From assembly GCA_934660915.1 (NCBI GenBank), contig CAKUIF010000003.1, positions 162,426 to 226,425 of the forward strand: 64,000 bases of DNA, written 5' to 3'. This document shows, piece after piece, positions 1 to 9,687 of this stretch (position 1 is its first letter; each line of letters starts with the position of its first letter). Under the pieces are notes generated by a model, which was not told the DNA's origin, ran no database searches, and saw nothing but the letters and a program-made list of their open reading frames with translations. Source of the DNA: an uncultured Olsenella sp. (GTDB lineage Bacteria; Actinomycetota; Coriobacteriia; Coriobacteriales; Atopobiaceae). The position numbers and the translations under genes were made by a program.

Positions 1-2564
1 CCCACGAACGGGACCTTCTCGGTGCGGATGAGGTGCACGACGAGGGTCTGGGTCCACATGCTCTCAATGAACCAGCCTGCCTGGAAGGTGCCGACGAACA
101 GCGCCTGGCCGGCCGCGTCGAGGGTGCCCCAGGCGCCGCCTGCGACGGCGGGGCACACGAAGAAGAAGAGCCCGGCGAACGTGAGGATGTCGAAGACGGA
201 GCTCAAGGGGCCGAATGCGACCATGAAGCGGCGCACCGATCCGGTGTCCCAGCGGCGCGGGCGGGCGATGGCCTCCTCGTCGACGTTGTCCCACGGCACT
301 GCGGTGCACGTGAGGTCGTAGATGAGGTTGAGCAGGAGCAACTGGACCGCGGTCATGGGGAGGAACGGCAGGAACAGCGCCGCCACCAGGACCGAGAAAA
401 TGTTTCCGAAGTTGGAGCTCACGGTCATCTTCACGTACTTGATCATGTTCGCGTAGGTGCGCCGTCCGCACTCGATGCCGTGCTCGAGCACCATGAGGTC
501 CTTTTCGAGCAGGATGATGTCTGCCGCCTCGCGCGCCACGTCGACGGCGGAGTCGACCGAGATTCCGCAATCGCTCTCGCGCATGGCGGCGGCGTCGTTC
601 ACCCCGTCGCCCATGTACGCCACGGCGTGCCCGAGGTTGCGCAGGGTGCGCACGACGCGGGCCTTCTGGACGGGGGAGAGCTTGGCGAAGATGCTCGCCT
701 CCAGGACGGCGACGGAGAGCTGCTCGTCGGTCATGTCCTCGACCTCGGTGCCCGTGAGGACACGGTCCGCAGGGATGCCGATGGCGCGGCAGACGTGTGC
801 GGCGACGCGCGCCGAGTCGCCGGTCAGGACCTTCGTGGACACGCCGTGCGCCGTGAGCGCGCGGACGGCCGCCGCGGAGCTCTGCTTGGGCGGATCGAGG
901 AAGGCGAGGTAGCCGATGAGGACCATATCGCGCTCGTCGTCTACGGTGAGCACGCCGGTGCCTGCGGGCTCGTCCTTTCGGGCGACGCCGAGCACGCGCA
1001 TGCCGTCGTCGGCGAGGTCGGCGCCGCGGGCGATGACCTTCTCGGTAAGCTCGTCGGAAAGCGGGAGCACCTTGCCGTCGACCTCGACCTTCGTGCACAC
1101 GGCGAGGACCTCCTCGAGGGCGCCCTTGGTCACCATGCGCGTGTTGCCCTTGTTGTCGCCCACGACGACCGAAAGGCGCCTGCGCTCGAAGTCGAAGGGC
1201 AGCTCGTCGATGCCGTGGTAGCGCTCGGCGAGCTCCTCGGCGGTGACGGCGGTGCCGTTGGTCGTGGCCCCGACCTCGTCAGTTCCCTCGGCGAGCGCGC
1301 GCTCGACGATCGCCGCGTCGACGAGGTTCTTGACGCCGGTCGAGAAATAGCTGTTGAGGAAGGCGTAGCGCAGGACGCGGGGGTCCTCGTTGCCGTTGAC
1401 GTCCAGGTGGCGCTCAAGGACGATGCGGTCCTCGGTGAGGGTGCCGGTCTTGTCAGTGCACAGGACGTCGACGGCGCCGAGGTCCTGGATGGCGTCGAGG
1501 CGCTTGACGATCACGCGGTCGTGGCTGAGGTCGACCGCGCCCTTGCCGAGGCACGTGGTCACGAGCATGGGCAGCATCTCGGGCGTGAGGCCGACCGCGA
1601 CGGACAGCGAGAAGAGAAGGGCCGCGACCCAGTCGCCCTTGGTGACTCCGGAGATGACGAAGACGAACGGCAACATGACGAACATCAGGCGCATGAGCAG
1701 GCGGCTCGTGGACTTGATGCCCGTGTCGAAGGAGGTCTCGCGCTTGCGGCCGACGAGCGTTCCGGTGGCCTCGCCGAACATCGTTCGGGCGCCGGTGGCC
1801 ACGACGACGCCGCGAGCGTTGCCCGAGATCACGGTGGAGCCCATGAAGGCGAGGTCCTCGAGGTCGGTGAGCGCCCGCCCGATGACGGCGCCGTCCTCGT
1901 CGAGCTCCGCGCGCTTCTCGATGGGCTCGGACTCGCCGGTGAGCGAAGCCTGGCTCACAAAGAGGTCGCGTGCCGCGAAGATGCGAAGGTCGGCGGGGAC
2001 GATGTCGCCGGAAGAGAGGTGGATGACGTCGCCGACGACGATCTCGTCGATGGGGGTCTCATTGCCGCCGTCGCCGTCGCGCTCGACCTCGGCGGTCGAC
2101 TCGACCATCTCGGCCAGGGCCTCGGCGGCAACGGTGCTCTTCTCGTCCTGGACAAAGCGCAGGACGCCGGATACGAGGACCATCGCGCCGATGATCAGCG
2201 GCGTCGAGAGGTCGCGCTCGGTGCCCGTGGCGAAGACCCAGTCGGTGAGGACCGAGACCGCGGCGATGAAGATGAGGATGTAGGTGAAGGGGTCGGCGAA
2301 CGCCGCCAAGAAGCGCAGGGGCAGCGGCTTTTTTGTTGCTTGGGCGACGGCGTTGGTGCCGTAGAACTCGCGGGCGCTCTCGACCTGGTCGGAGGCGAGC
2401 CCCTCCTCACGGCTGCCGAGCTCCACGAAGAGCTCGTCGCGCGTCGCGGCGGCAACATGGCGCAGCCATTCCTGCTGGCCTGCGGCGCGGGCGGCCTTCT
2501 TTGTGGTCCTGGGGGTCTTGACGTCGCCTGCGCTCATGCGGGCGATGAGGTCACGCAGCTTCAT
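1..2564 (-). CDS. mgtA: Magnesium-translocating P-type ATPase, C-terminus beyond window
   Basis: P-type (P3B, MgtA/MgtB class) ATPase that imports Mg2+ across the cytoplasmic membrane at the cost of ATP. About 854 residues are visible. The start is ATG at 2564 (MKLRDLIARM). Visible motifs in order: an N-terminal cation-ATPase segment, an actuator loop with SLTGESEPIEK, the phosphorylation site DKTGTLTED near residue 370, the hinge GDGVNDAAAM, then C-terminal membrane helices that run off the left edge. The gene is monocistronic as far as visible and is preceded by a roughly 280-bp leader containing a small ORF and GC-rich hairpins, suggesting control after transcription initiation. The long plus-strand ORF covering the same DNA is a shadow. 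Family assignment is firm; Mg2+ as substrate is from family resemblance. Confidence 0.93.
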   Translation of the reverse strand, partial: MKLRDLIARMSAGDVKTPRTTKKAARAAGQQEWLRHVAAATRDELFVELGSREEGLASDQVESAREFYGTNAVAQATKKPLPLRFLAAFADPFTYILIFIAAVSVLTDWVFATGTERDLSTPLIIGAMVLVSGVLRFVQDEKSTVAAEALAEMVESTAEVERDGDGGNETPIDEIVVGDVIHLSSGDIVPADLRIFAARDLFVSQASLTGESEPIEKRAELDEDGAVIGRALTDLEDLAFMGSTVISGNARGVVVATGARTMFGEATGTLVGRKRETSFDTGIKSTSRLLMRLMFVMLPFVFVISGVTKGDWVAALLFSLSVAVGLTPEMLPMLVTTCLGKGAVDLSHDRVIVKRLDAIQDLGAVDVLCTDKTGTLTEDRIVLERHLDVNGNEDPRVLRYAFLNSYFSTGVKNLVDAAIVERALAEGTDEVGATTNGTAVTAEELAERYHGIDELPFDFERRRLSVVVGDNKGNTRMVTKGALEEVLAVCTKVEVDGKVLPLSDELTEKVIARGADLADDGMRVLGVARKDEPAGTGVLTVDDERDMVLIGYLAFLDPPKQSSAAAVRALTAHGVSTKVLTGDSARVAAHVCRAIGIPADRVLTGTEVEDMTDEQLSVAVLEASIFAKLSPVQKARVVRTLRNLGHAVAYMGDGVNDAAAMRESDCGISVDSAVDVAREAADIILLEKDLMVLEHGIECGRRTYANMIKYVKMTVSSNFGNIFSVLVAALFLPFLPMTAVQLLLLNLIYDLTCTAVPWDNVDEEAIARPRRWDTGSVRRFMVAFGPLSSVFDILTFAGLFFFVCPAVAGGAWGTLDAAGQALFVGTFQAGWFIESMWTQTLVVHLIRTEKVPFV

Positions 2565-2582
2565 GGCGCACCTCGCAATCCC

Positions 2583-2655
2583 GGGATGTATGTAAGGGCT
2601 CCGGCTATGCCGGTGGGCCTAGGAGGCACGTATGTGCGCACACGCCGCCCGTGCG
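2583..2655 (-). promoter_or_regulatory. Hairpin-rich mgtA leader segment
   Basis: Between the leader ORF stop and mgtA are compact GC hairpins on the transcript, including GCCCG-CA-CGGGC (about 2646-2657) and CCGGC-ATA-GCCGG (about 2601-2613). No run of U follows them, so they are not obvious intrinsic terminators. No M-box (ykoK) consensus was found. They could form alternative structures coupled to translation of the leader peptide. Confidence 0.35.
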
Positions 2656-2657
2656 GG

Positions 2658-2759
2658 CTAGGCGCGACGGGCGCTCGCCATCCCGAGGGCGGGCACCTCC
2701 TCCGTAAACTGCAGAATCAAGTGTTTGTGACTTTGACTATGACTCGATCCGTCGGACAT
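2658..2759 (-). CDS. Leader peptide upstream of mgtA (33 aa)
   Basis: A 33-codon ORF with a near-perfect Shine-Dalgarno (GAGGAGG, 6 nt before the ATG at 2759), ending TAG at 2658-2660, 93 bp before the mgtA start. The peptide begins MSDGSSHSQSHKHL and contains three His in the first 13 residues, one Pro, and ends ASARRA. It lies in the same direction as mgtA and in its presumptive 5' leader. Known enterobacterial mgtA is controlled by a Pro-rich leader peptide, MgtL; this peptide is not similar in sequence, so a regulatory role is inferred from position, ribosome binding site and the hairpins that follow it. Confidence 0.55.
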   Translation of the reverse strand: MSDGSSHSQSHKHLILQFTEEVPALGMASARRA

Positions 2760-2893
2760 GGTGCACCTCCTCGATGCTGTGGGCTAAGCCCCGTGAGCAA
2801 TCCGCATGGGACTATAGCAGAGTTTACCCTTGCGGGCCTGTAATTGCTTTGTAAGCAGGACCAGAGCGCCACTGGCGGCACCCTGGACGGGGA

Positions 2894-3166
2894 TTATGCG
2901 GCCGGCGGTTCCTCCTCGGAGCCTGGGCGGCGCCGTGGGTGGGCGTCCGCCCAGTCGACGAGGATGGTGTTGATCATCGCCGAGCGCGAGATCGCGCGTC
3001 GGTCCGCCTCCTCATCGAGGTGGTACATCAGCCACTCGGGGATGTTGATGGAGAAGCGCGCCTTCTCGTTGCTGCACCAGGTTGGATTTTCCCAATCGGT
3101 GCAATCGTCGAGGTCCTCCCCTCGGTCGAGACGCTCTTCAAGTTCTTTGATTGTCATATCGCTCAT
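2894..3166 (-). CDS. brnA: BrnA-like antitoxin
   Basis: A 90-residue protein starting MSDMTIKELEERLDRGED. The C-terminal half (FSINIPEWLMYHLDEEADRR then SAMINTILVDWAD) is a ribbon-helix-helix type DNA-binding segment of the kind found in BrnA antitoxins, which neutralise BrnT and repress the operon. The start is the ATG at 3166. The toxin gene lies immediately upstream and, when read in its proper frame, overlaps this start by about 29 bp, the usual brnTA arrangement. In the present sequence the shifted toxin frame runs straight into this frame with no stop, so a 174-residue BrnT-BrnA fusion could also be made. The acidic C-terminal tail (PGSEEEPPAA) is unremarkable. Confidence 0.72.
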   Translation of the reverse strand: MSDMTIKELEERLDRGEDLDDCTDWENPTWCSNEKARFSINIPEWLMYHLDEEADRRAISRSAMINTILVDWADAHPRRRPGSEEEPPAA

Positions 3167-3418
3167 ACTGATGCCTTTCTTTTTGCGAGGAGTGGCGGGC
3201 GGAGATAATCCTCTTTGTCTCGCCTCGCCTCGCCTCGCGTAGACAACGGTGAGGTACTCGCCTCTGATCCGTGTGACGGCGCGGGATCTCTTCTCGCCGT
3301 TTGCGTTGCTCTCGAATTCGATGTAATCGCCCGAGAGAACCTCCGCCGCTTCCTCGAACGTCACGCCGTGCTTCTCTTCGTTTATCCGAGCTTTGTCTTT
3401 GTCCCAGAGGATCCTCAC
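3138..3418 (-). pseudogene. brnT: BrnT-family RNase toxin, frameshifted at a GCGAG tandem repeat
   Basis: The N-terminal part MRILWDKDKARINEEKHGVT, followed by FEEAAEVLSGDYIEFESN and the strand LTVVYARRGE, is characteristic of BrnT, a ribonuclease toxin of RelE-like fold. The expected C-terminus, RIISARHSSQKERHQYER, is present but in another reading frame. The junction lies in four tandem copies of GCGAG (coding strand, 3219-3238). With three copies the protein would read VVYARRGETKRIISARHS without a break and stop at 3138-3140. Start is GTG at 3418 with GGAG just upstream. As sequenced the toxin C-terminus is lost, so the locus appears OFF. It may be a reversible switch, a fixed mutation or a sequencing error in a repeat. 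Confidence 0.72.
3219..3238 (-). repeat. Pentanucleotide tandem repeat (GCGAG)x4 inside brnT
   Basis: Four perfect copies of the 5-bp unit (CTCGC on the plus strand). Removing exactly one copy restores the BrnT reading frame; adding two copies would do the same. This is the geometry of a slipped-strand phase-variation switch. Confidence 0.8.
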
Positions 3419-3467
3419 GGCAGCTCCATTCTATGATTGCGTTCAAATGATGTCAAATACACACCAA

Positions 3468-4115
3468 TCAAGCGCGTGATATGAGCCGATAGGAATCCTC
3501 AAAGAGATAATTGCGAATGTCCTTCTCGCCGCCTGGGTAGAGGTCGACGATGAACGCCTCGTCGACGTCGACGCCGTTCAGCTCGCCGATTCCTATGCTG
3601 CAGATCGTCGCCGGCACATATCCGGGCCTGCGCCTGCCGCCGGCTACCCGCTGCTCGTCGAAGACCCAGACCTTGAAGCCTTGGTCGAGCGCTGCTGTGG
3701 GAACGATTGGCGCATCGATGAAGGCGCCGAGCCGCTCGCTTCCCGGCTGCCTCACGTCGATGGCGTGCAGCGCCGCCGCCATGTCCGCGACGCCGCTCTC
3801 GGCATAGCCGACATAGGGAAAGACGCGCTCCGTGATCTGCCAGCCGTCGATGACGTAGACGCCGTTGTCGAGGCCCGAAACCATATCGGCATCGGTGGTG
3901 TACGGCACGACGCCGACCGAAAGCCCGCCGCCAAAGAAGTTCGCGATCACTTGGACGAGGCGGGCCGTGCCGTAGCCGAGGTCGGCGGACGGTGGGCGGA
4001 ACCGTTTGAGGCCGCAGTAGGCGCAAAACGGCTCGACGAAGTCGCGGCTTCCGTTCCAGTGCAGGTAGACGCCGAGTTTGCGTTCCGGTGTGGTGATGAT
4101 GGCCCTGTTTCCCAT
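3468..4115 (-). CDS. Conserved hypothetical protein, 215 aa
   Basis: I do not recognise a named family. The ATG at 4115 (MGNRAIITTPERKLGVYLHW) is chosen because it overlaps the stop of the upstream gene in a TGATG junction, implying translational coupling. The soluble protein has features suggestive of an intracellular enzyme or accessory factor: NRAIITTPE at the N-terminus, a CAYC pair near residue 35, a Gly-rich FFGGGLSVGVVPYTTDAD and a VYVIDGWQITERVF core. No signal peptide or membrane segment. Proteins with this MGNRAII...GVYLHWNG start are, to my recollection, widespread uncharacterised proteins in Firmicutes and Actinobacteria, often near mobile DNA; that recollection is not verified here. 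Confidence 0.6.
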   Translation of the reverse strand: MGNRAIITTPERKLGVYLHWNGSRDFVEPFCAYCGLKRFRPPSADLGYGTARLVQVIANFFGGGLSVGVVPYTTDADMVSGLDNGVYVIDGWQITERVFPYVGYAESGVADMAAALHAIDVRQPGSERLGAFIDAPIVPTAALDQGFKVWVFDEQRVAGGRRRPGYVPATICSIGIGELNGVDVDEAFIVDLYPGGEKDIRNYLFEDSYRLISRA

Positions 4116-4834
4116 CACTCCACCTCGCTTGCGCCGTAGCCGGGGACGTGACGGAGGCCGAGCGCGTAGTCGATCCCACGCTGCCAGCACTCGGGGACGC
4201 GGTTCCAGTCGCCCGCTTTCTTTGAATAGGCGATGAGCTGCCCCGCGCCCGTCACGACGCCGCTGCGCGTGCGGTCCTTAGCTGCCTGCGCGACGTCGGG
4301 GATCAGCTCGTCGTCCATGTTGTCGTCGAGATGGATGAACTTGCTGTCCGTGACGATAGCGCCTTTGAAGGGCAGCAAGGTAAGAAGGGCAAGCGAGGGG
4401 ATCGCCCGCACATGGCAGTCGGCGTCGCGCTCGAGCTTGTTCACGTTGAAGATGGCGTCGTCGTTCATGACGAGCAGGTGGTCCTTATCGGCGTTCACCA
4501 CGATGAAGGCGTCGCGCAGCGCGTGCCGCCAAGGGGCGGCGACCTCCAGCTGGGGCTCGGGAGCTCCATAGGGGTTTCGCTCGACATACTCGTCCACCAA
4601 GTGCCGGTTGAGCCAGAGCCGCTCGCTCACGCGTGCGCCGTCGTCGAGTTCGGCGCGCGAGTCGCTGTGTAACGTGACCTTGTTTCGGTCGACGATATGC
4701 AGTTGCTCGTTCGCATAGGTAAGAAGCCCGTCCAAGGTGTCGTAGAACAGCTGGCCGTCCTCTTTGGTCAACGGGTCGTGCTCGTTGAGTATGAGGACGC
4801 ACATCTTGTCTTCGTGCTCAAAGCAGATACTCAT
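4115..4834 (-). CDS. Hypothetical protein, 239 aa
   Basis: No family recognised. The start at 4834 (MSICFEHEDKMCVLIL) has a good ribosome binding site, AAGGAG, 4 nt upstream. The protein is acidic, soluble and has no obvious transmembrane segment. It overlaps the next gene by one base (TGATG), so the two are probably translated together and may work as a pair. Composition is slightly less GC-biased than neighbouring metabolic genes. Together with the adjacent toxin-antitoxin locus it may belong to a small accessory island, but no boundaries or integrase are visible. Confidence 0.55.
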   Translation of the reverse strand: MSICFEHEDKMCVLILNEHDPLTKEDGQLFYDTLDGLLTYANEQLHIVDRNKVTLHSDSRAELDDGARVSERLWLNRHLVDEYVERNPYGAPEPQLEVAAPWRHALRDAFIVVNADKDHLLVMNDDAIFNVNKLERDADCHVRAIPSLALLTLLPFKGAIVTDSKFIHLDDNMDDELIPDVAQAAKDRTRSGVVTGAGQLIAYSKKAGDWNRVPECWQRGIDYALGLRHVPGYGASEVE

Positions 4835-5124
4835 GGCTCTCCTTCGCCGTGGCCTGAAACAAGGTGCGACGATGGTAGGGGGAGCCAAGCTGGCAGGTGT
4901 CTGCGCAATTCTGCAAAGAAGGGCGTTTGGGCTGGTGGGGAAGGGCGACATGCCGAAAGATCGCCCTTTTGGGCTCGCGGACGGCTTAGGTTGGGCGGCG
5001 GACGGCTATATCGGAGGGGCACTTCTCATTCCCTTCACAACGTCGCGCCGGTTTTTTGCAAAAGCCAGGTTGAGAACCGAGTGGTTTTCAACAACATGCA
5101 GCTGGATTGGTTATTCAGCGGTTG
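4835..5124. other. 290-bp intergenic stretch
   Basis: No convincing gene. It holds the promoter region for the leftward hypothetical pair and the 3' flank of nrdG. An imperfect palindrome (TTGAGAACC-GAG-TGGTTTTCAA) at about 5071-5091 is the only structure noticed. Confidence 0.4.
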
Positions 5125-5697
5125 CTAATCCTCGAGCGAGTGCGTGGAGAATACCGGATCGTCCACCCACTCGACGATGCCCGCGCCCGACTCGAGCGTG
5201 GCCGGCACGTCGATGAGGCGCTGGTTTTTCGAGCCGCGGAAGCGCAGGGTGATGTCGTGCTCCGCCTTGATGAACGGGCCGTCCACGAGCACGTCGAGGG
5301 TGTCGAGGATGCGGTCGGTCACGTCGCCGAGGTTCCAGGCGCCGCCGGGGGCGAGCTGCTCCCAAGTGTGGCCGGAGTACATCCAGATGGTCTTCGCGCC
5401 GGGCCCGCGCCGCTCGAAGCGATCGCGCACGCGCTCGAGGAAGTCGACGAGGCCCTGCTGGTTCTCGGGCTCCATCGGCTCGCCGCCCAGCACCGAGAGC
5501 CCCGAGATGTAGCCGGGCTCGAGCGACTCGATGATCGCGTCGGCCACGGCGTCGTCGAAGGGCTTGCCCGCGGAGAAGTCCCAGGCGACCTCGTTGAAGC
5601 AGTCGGGGCAGTGCAGCCTGCAGCCCGAGACGAACAGCGTGGTGCGAACGCCGACGCCGTTGGCGATGTCGCAATGCTTGATCTCCGCGTAGTTCAT
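5125..5697 (-). CDS. nrdG: Anaerobic ribonucleoside-triphosphate reductase activating protein
   Basis: Radical-SAM activase that uses a [4Fe-4S] cluster and S-adenosylmethionine to install the glycyl radical on NrdD, allowing dNTP synthesis without oxygen. The 190-residue protein begins MNYAEIKHCDIANGVGVRTT; the cluster motif is CRLHCPDC (CxxxCxxC) near residue 30, and LSVLGGEPMEPENQ is the SAM-binding GGEP motif. The ATG at 5697 is preceded by GAGGAGAGG; a longer reading to 5787 lacks this support. The reductase gene nrdD is not adjacent, which is less usual, since nrdD and nrdG are commonly linked. It is divergent from ettA. Confidence 0.9.
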   Translation of the reverse strand: MNYAEIKHCDIANGVGVRTTLFVSGCRLHCPDCFNEVAWDFSAGKPFDDAVADAIIESLEPGYISGLSVLGGEPMEPENQQGLVDFLERVRDRFERRGPGAKTIWMYSGHTWEQLAPGGAWNLGDVTDRILDTLDVLVDGPFIKAEHDITLRFRGSKNQRLIDVPATLESGAGIVEWVDDPVFSTHSLED

Positions 5698-5785
5698 GTT
5701 GACCTCTCCTCGGCAGATGGCCTTTAAGTATAGGCCTCGGGTACTATAAAAGGGTTGAATCAAATCCGACCAGGAGGGAAGTTCC

Positions 5786-7465
<1,680 letters not shown>

Positions 7466-7529
7466 CGATTCGTCGGCCGTTACGGCGTTAAACCGGCAAG
7501 CATGATTCTAAGATGGCGGGTGGCCCCTT

Positions 7530-7548
7530 AGCGGGTCGCCCGCTTTTT
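7530..7548 (+). terminator. Intrinsic terminator after ettA
   Basis: AGCGGG-TCG-CCCGCT hairpin followed by TTTTT, 64 bp after the ettA stop. Confidence 0.8.
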
Positions 7549-7598
7549 GTTTGTTGGCCGGCGAAAGAAACGCCGGAGTGCTTTTGAAAGGTCGCGAT

Positions 7599-8567
7599 AT
7601 GAGCGGAAAGATCAAGACTCGCAAGGCAGTAATCATCGGCGCGGGACGCGTGGGCAGCCACGCGGCGCTGTGCCTTATGTTCCAGCACCTGGTGAACGAG
7701 ATCGTATTCTTGGATGTCAACCCTGAGGCCGCCGCCGCGCAGGCGGGCGACCTCAACGATCTCGCCTCGGGCCTCGGCGACAACTTCGTCATCCGCGTGG
7801 GTAACTACAGCGACTGCAAGGACGCGCACTTCGTCATCCTCACGGCGGGGCGCTCTCGCCGTCCCGGCGAGTCCCGCCTGCAGATGCTCGACGGCACCAT
7901 AAAGATCCTCGAGGGCATCGTCGGCCCGTTGCGCGACAGTGGCTTCCACGGCATCGTGATCAGCGTCTCGAACCCCTGCGACGTCGTGACCGAGTACCTC
8001 TACCGCAACCTTGGCCTGCCGCGCAGTCAAGTCTTCGGTACGGGCACGCTGCTCGACTCCGCCCGCCTGCGCCGCGCCCTCTCCGAGATCATCGGCGTCA
8101 ACTCCAAGCAGATCCAGGCCATTTGCATGGGCGAGCACGGCGACTCGTCGTTCATCCCCACCTCGCACATCTCGGTGCAGGGTATCGATTTGCGCGAGTA
8201 CCTCTCGCTCACCCACATGAACTCGGCCAGCCTCGATATCGCTGACGTGATGAGACGTGTCCGCGAGAGCGGCAGCACCATCGTGTCGGGCAAGGGCTGT
8301 ACGGAGTTCGGCATCGGTTCTGTGGTCGCCAGCATCGTGACGGCCATCTTGCACAACGATCGGGTCGTCATGCCGCTTTCGGTCCACCTCGACGGCGAGT
8401 ACGGCGAGAGCGGGATCTGCGCCGGCGTTCCGTGCGTGCTCGGCGACCAGGGCATCGAACATGTGCTCGAGATCGACCTCAGCTATGACGAGCGCAGGGC
8501 TATGCGCAAGAGCTGCGATATCATTCGCGAGAACGTGAACAAGGCGATGCCGCCCGTCGAGGCATAG
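7599..8567 (+). CDS. L-lactate/2-hydroxyacid dehydrogenase (LDH/MDH superfamily)
   Basis: NAD-dependent 2-hydroxyacid dehydrogenase, 322 residues. The Rossmann motif GAGRVGSH is at about residue 12, the NAD-selective acidic residue is in FLDVNPE, the active-site loop reads AGRSRRPGESR, SNPCDVV follows, and the catalytic His is in MGEHGDSS. The overall pattern (GTGTLLDSARLR, HISVQG) is LDH-like. In the substrate loop, the position that is Gln in classical LDH (APQKPG) is Arg here (RSRRPG), as in malate dehydrogenases, while the following Glu is LDH-like, so the substrate is uncertain (pyruvate, a branched 2-ketoacid or oxaloacetate). ATG at 7599 has AAAGG upstream; the longer ORF start at 7551 lacks support. 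Confidence 0.85.
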   Translation: MSGKIKTRKAVIIGAGRVGSHAALCLMFQHLVNEIVFLDVNPEAAAAQAGDLNDLASGLGDNFVIRVGNYSDCKDAHFVILTAGRSRRPGESRLQMLDGTIKILEGIVGPLRDSGFHGIVISVSNPCDVVTEYLYRNLGLPRSQVFGTGTLLDSARLRRALSEIIGVNSKQIQAICMGEHGDSSFIPTSHISVQGIDLREYLSLTHMNSASLDIADVMRRVRESGSTIVSGKGCTEFGIGSVVASIVTAILHNDRVVMPLSVHLDGEYGESGICAGVPCVLGDQGIEHVLEIDLSYDERRAMRKSCDIIRENVNKAMPPVEA

Positions 8568-8596
8568 GTTTTCGCCTGTCCTTTCATATAGGTTAC

Positions 8597-8631
8597 GGTG
8601 CCCCGGCCGCGCATGGGCGCGGGCGGGGCAC
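8597..8631 (+). terminator. GC-rich hairpin between the dehydrogenase and ansA
   Basis: GTGCCCC pairs with GGGGCAC around an inner GCCGCGC/GGCGCGG stem. No U-tract follows, so it may be a Rho-type pause or processing site instead of a true intrinsic terminator. Confidence 0.4.
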
Positions 8632-8682
8632 ATGCCGTAGAATGGCGGGCGCAGACACGCCTTGCAGACGGGAGAAGAACAC

Positions 8683-9687
8683 GTGAAGCGCGTCCTCATA
8701 ATCGCGACCGGCGGCACAATCGCCTCCACCTCCGACGGCGGCGGCCTCACACCGACCGCCTCCGGACGAGAGCTTGCCGAGAAGGTTCCGCTGCTCGACA
8801 CCATCGCCGAGCTGGACTTCGTTCAGCCGATGAACATCGACTCGACGAACATGCGCCCGCGCGACTGGCTCTGCATCAAGGACGTGATCGCCGAGGCGTA
8901 CGACCGCTACGACGGTTTCGTGGTTCTGCACGGCACCGACACCATGGCCTATACCGCTGCCGCTCTGAGCTACTTGATCCAGGACAGCCAGAAGCCGATC
9001 GTGCTCACCGGCTCTCAGCAGCCCATGGCGAGTCCCTTCACCGACGCTAAGCTGAACCTCTACCAGTCGGTGCTGTACGCGACCGACGACGCGAGCCGCG
9101 ACGTCAGCGTCGTGTTCTCGGGCAAGGCGATCGCCGGCACGCGAGCGCACAAGCAGCGCACCATGAGCTTCAACGCCTTCATGAGCATGAACTATCCCTC
9201 GCTCGCTTACATCCGCAACGACCGGGTTGTGAGGGCGGGGACGGGCGTGCCCGCTGATTCGGGGCAAAAGAAGGGCTCGGCGCCCACGATCTACGGCGAG
9301 CTTGACGAGCGGGTGCTCGTACTCAAGCTCACGCCCGAGCTGCAGCCGAGTATCTTCGATCTGCTCAAGCGTGACTACGACGCCGTCATCCTCGAGACCT
9401 TCGGCATCGGCGGCATCCCCGACACCATGCACGACGCCATCCTCGACTGGGTGGGATCCGGTCGCACGCTCGTTGTGACCACGCAGGTGCCGGAAGAGGG
9501 TCTCGACCTCGGTGTTTACGAGGTCGGCCGTGCGTATGCGGAGAACCCGGGCATCCTCAAGGGCGACGACATGACAACCGAGGCGCTCGTCGCCAAGACC
9601 ATGTGGGCACTCGGCCAGTCGCGTGACCCGCAGAAGATTCGCGAGCTTTTTTACCGCGAGGTCAACCGCGATCGCATGCCGCGCTAA
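8683..9687 (+). CDS. ansA: L-asparaginase, type I (cytoplasmic)
   Basis: Hydrolyses asparagine to aspartate and ammonia. The 334-residue protein starts at GTG 8683 (VKRVLIIATGGTIAST) with GGGAGAA upstream; the first catalytic Thr is in ATGGTIAS and the second in VVLHGTDTMAYTA, both hallmark asparaginase motifs. TGSQQPM is also conserved. No signal peptide, hence the cytoplasmic type. A TTG further upstream would add 7 residues but has a poorer ribosome site. It is transcribed alone and ends directly against a large inverted repeat shared with the convergent ABC permease. Confidence 0.93.
   Translation: MKRVLIIATGGTIASTSDGGGLTPTASGRELAEKVPLLDTIAELDFVQPMNIDSTNMRPRDWLCIKDVIAEAYDRYDGFVVLHGTDTMAYTAAALSYLIQDSQKPIVLTGSQQPMASPFTDAKLNLYQSVLYATDDASRDVSVVFSGKAIAGTRAHKQRTMSFNAFMSMNYPSLAYIRNDRVVRAGTGVPADSGQKKGSAPTIYGELDERVLVLKLTPELQPSIFDLLKRDYDAVILETFGIGGIPDTMHDAILDWVGSGRTLVVTTQVPEEGLDLGVYEVGRAYAENPGILKGDDMTTEALVAKTMWALGQSRDPQKIRELFYREVNRDRMPR

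Noticed and set aside
33..2843. 936-codon plus-strand ORF
   Set aside because: Antisense shadow of mgtA in high-GC DNA. The minus strand carries all P-type ATPase motifs in order; the plus reading is low-complexity and unlike any family.
2565..2843. M-box (Mg2+) riboswitch before mgtA
   Set aside because: Looked for the conserved GGTGAGGCTCCT-type core; not found. The leader ORF and hairpins fit better.
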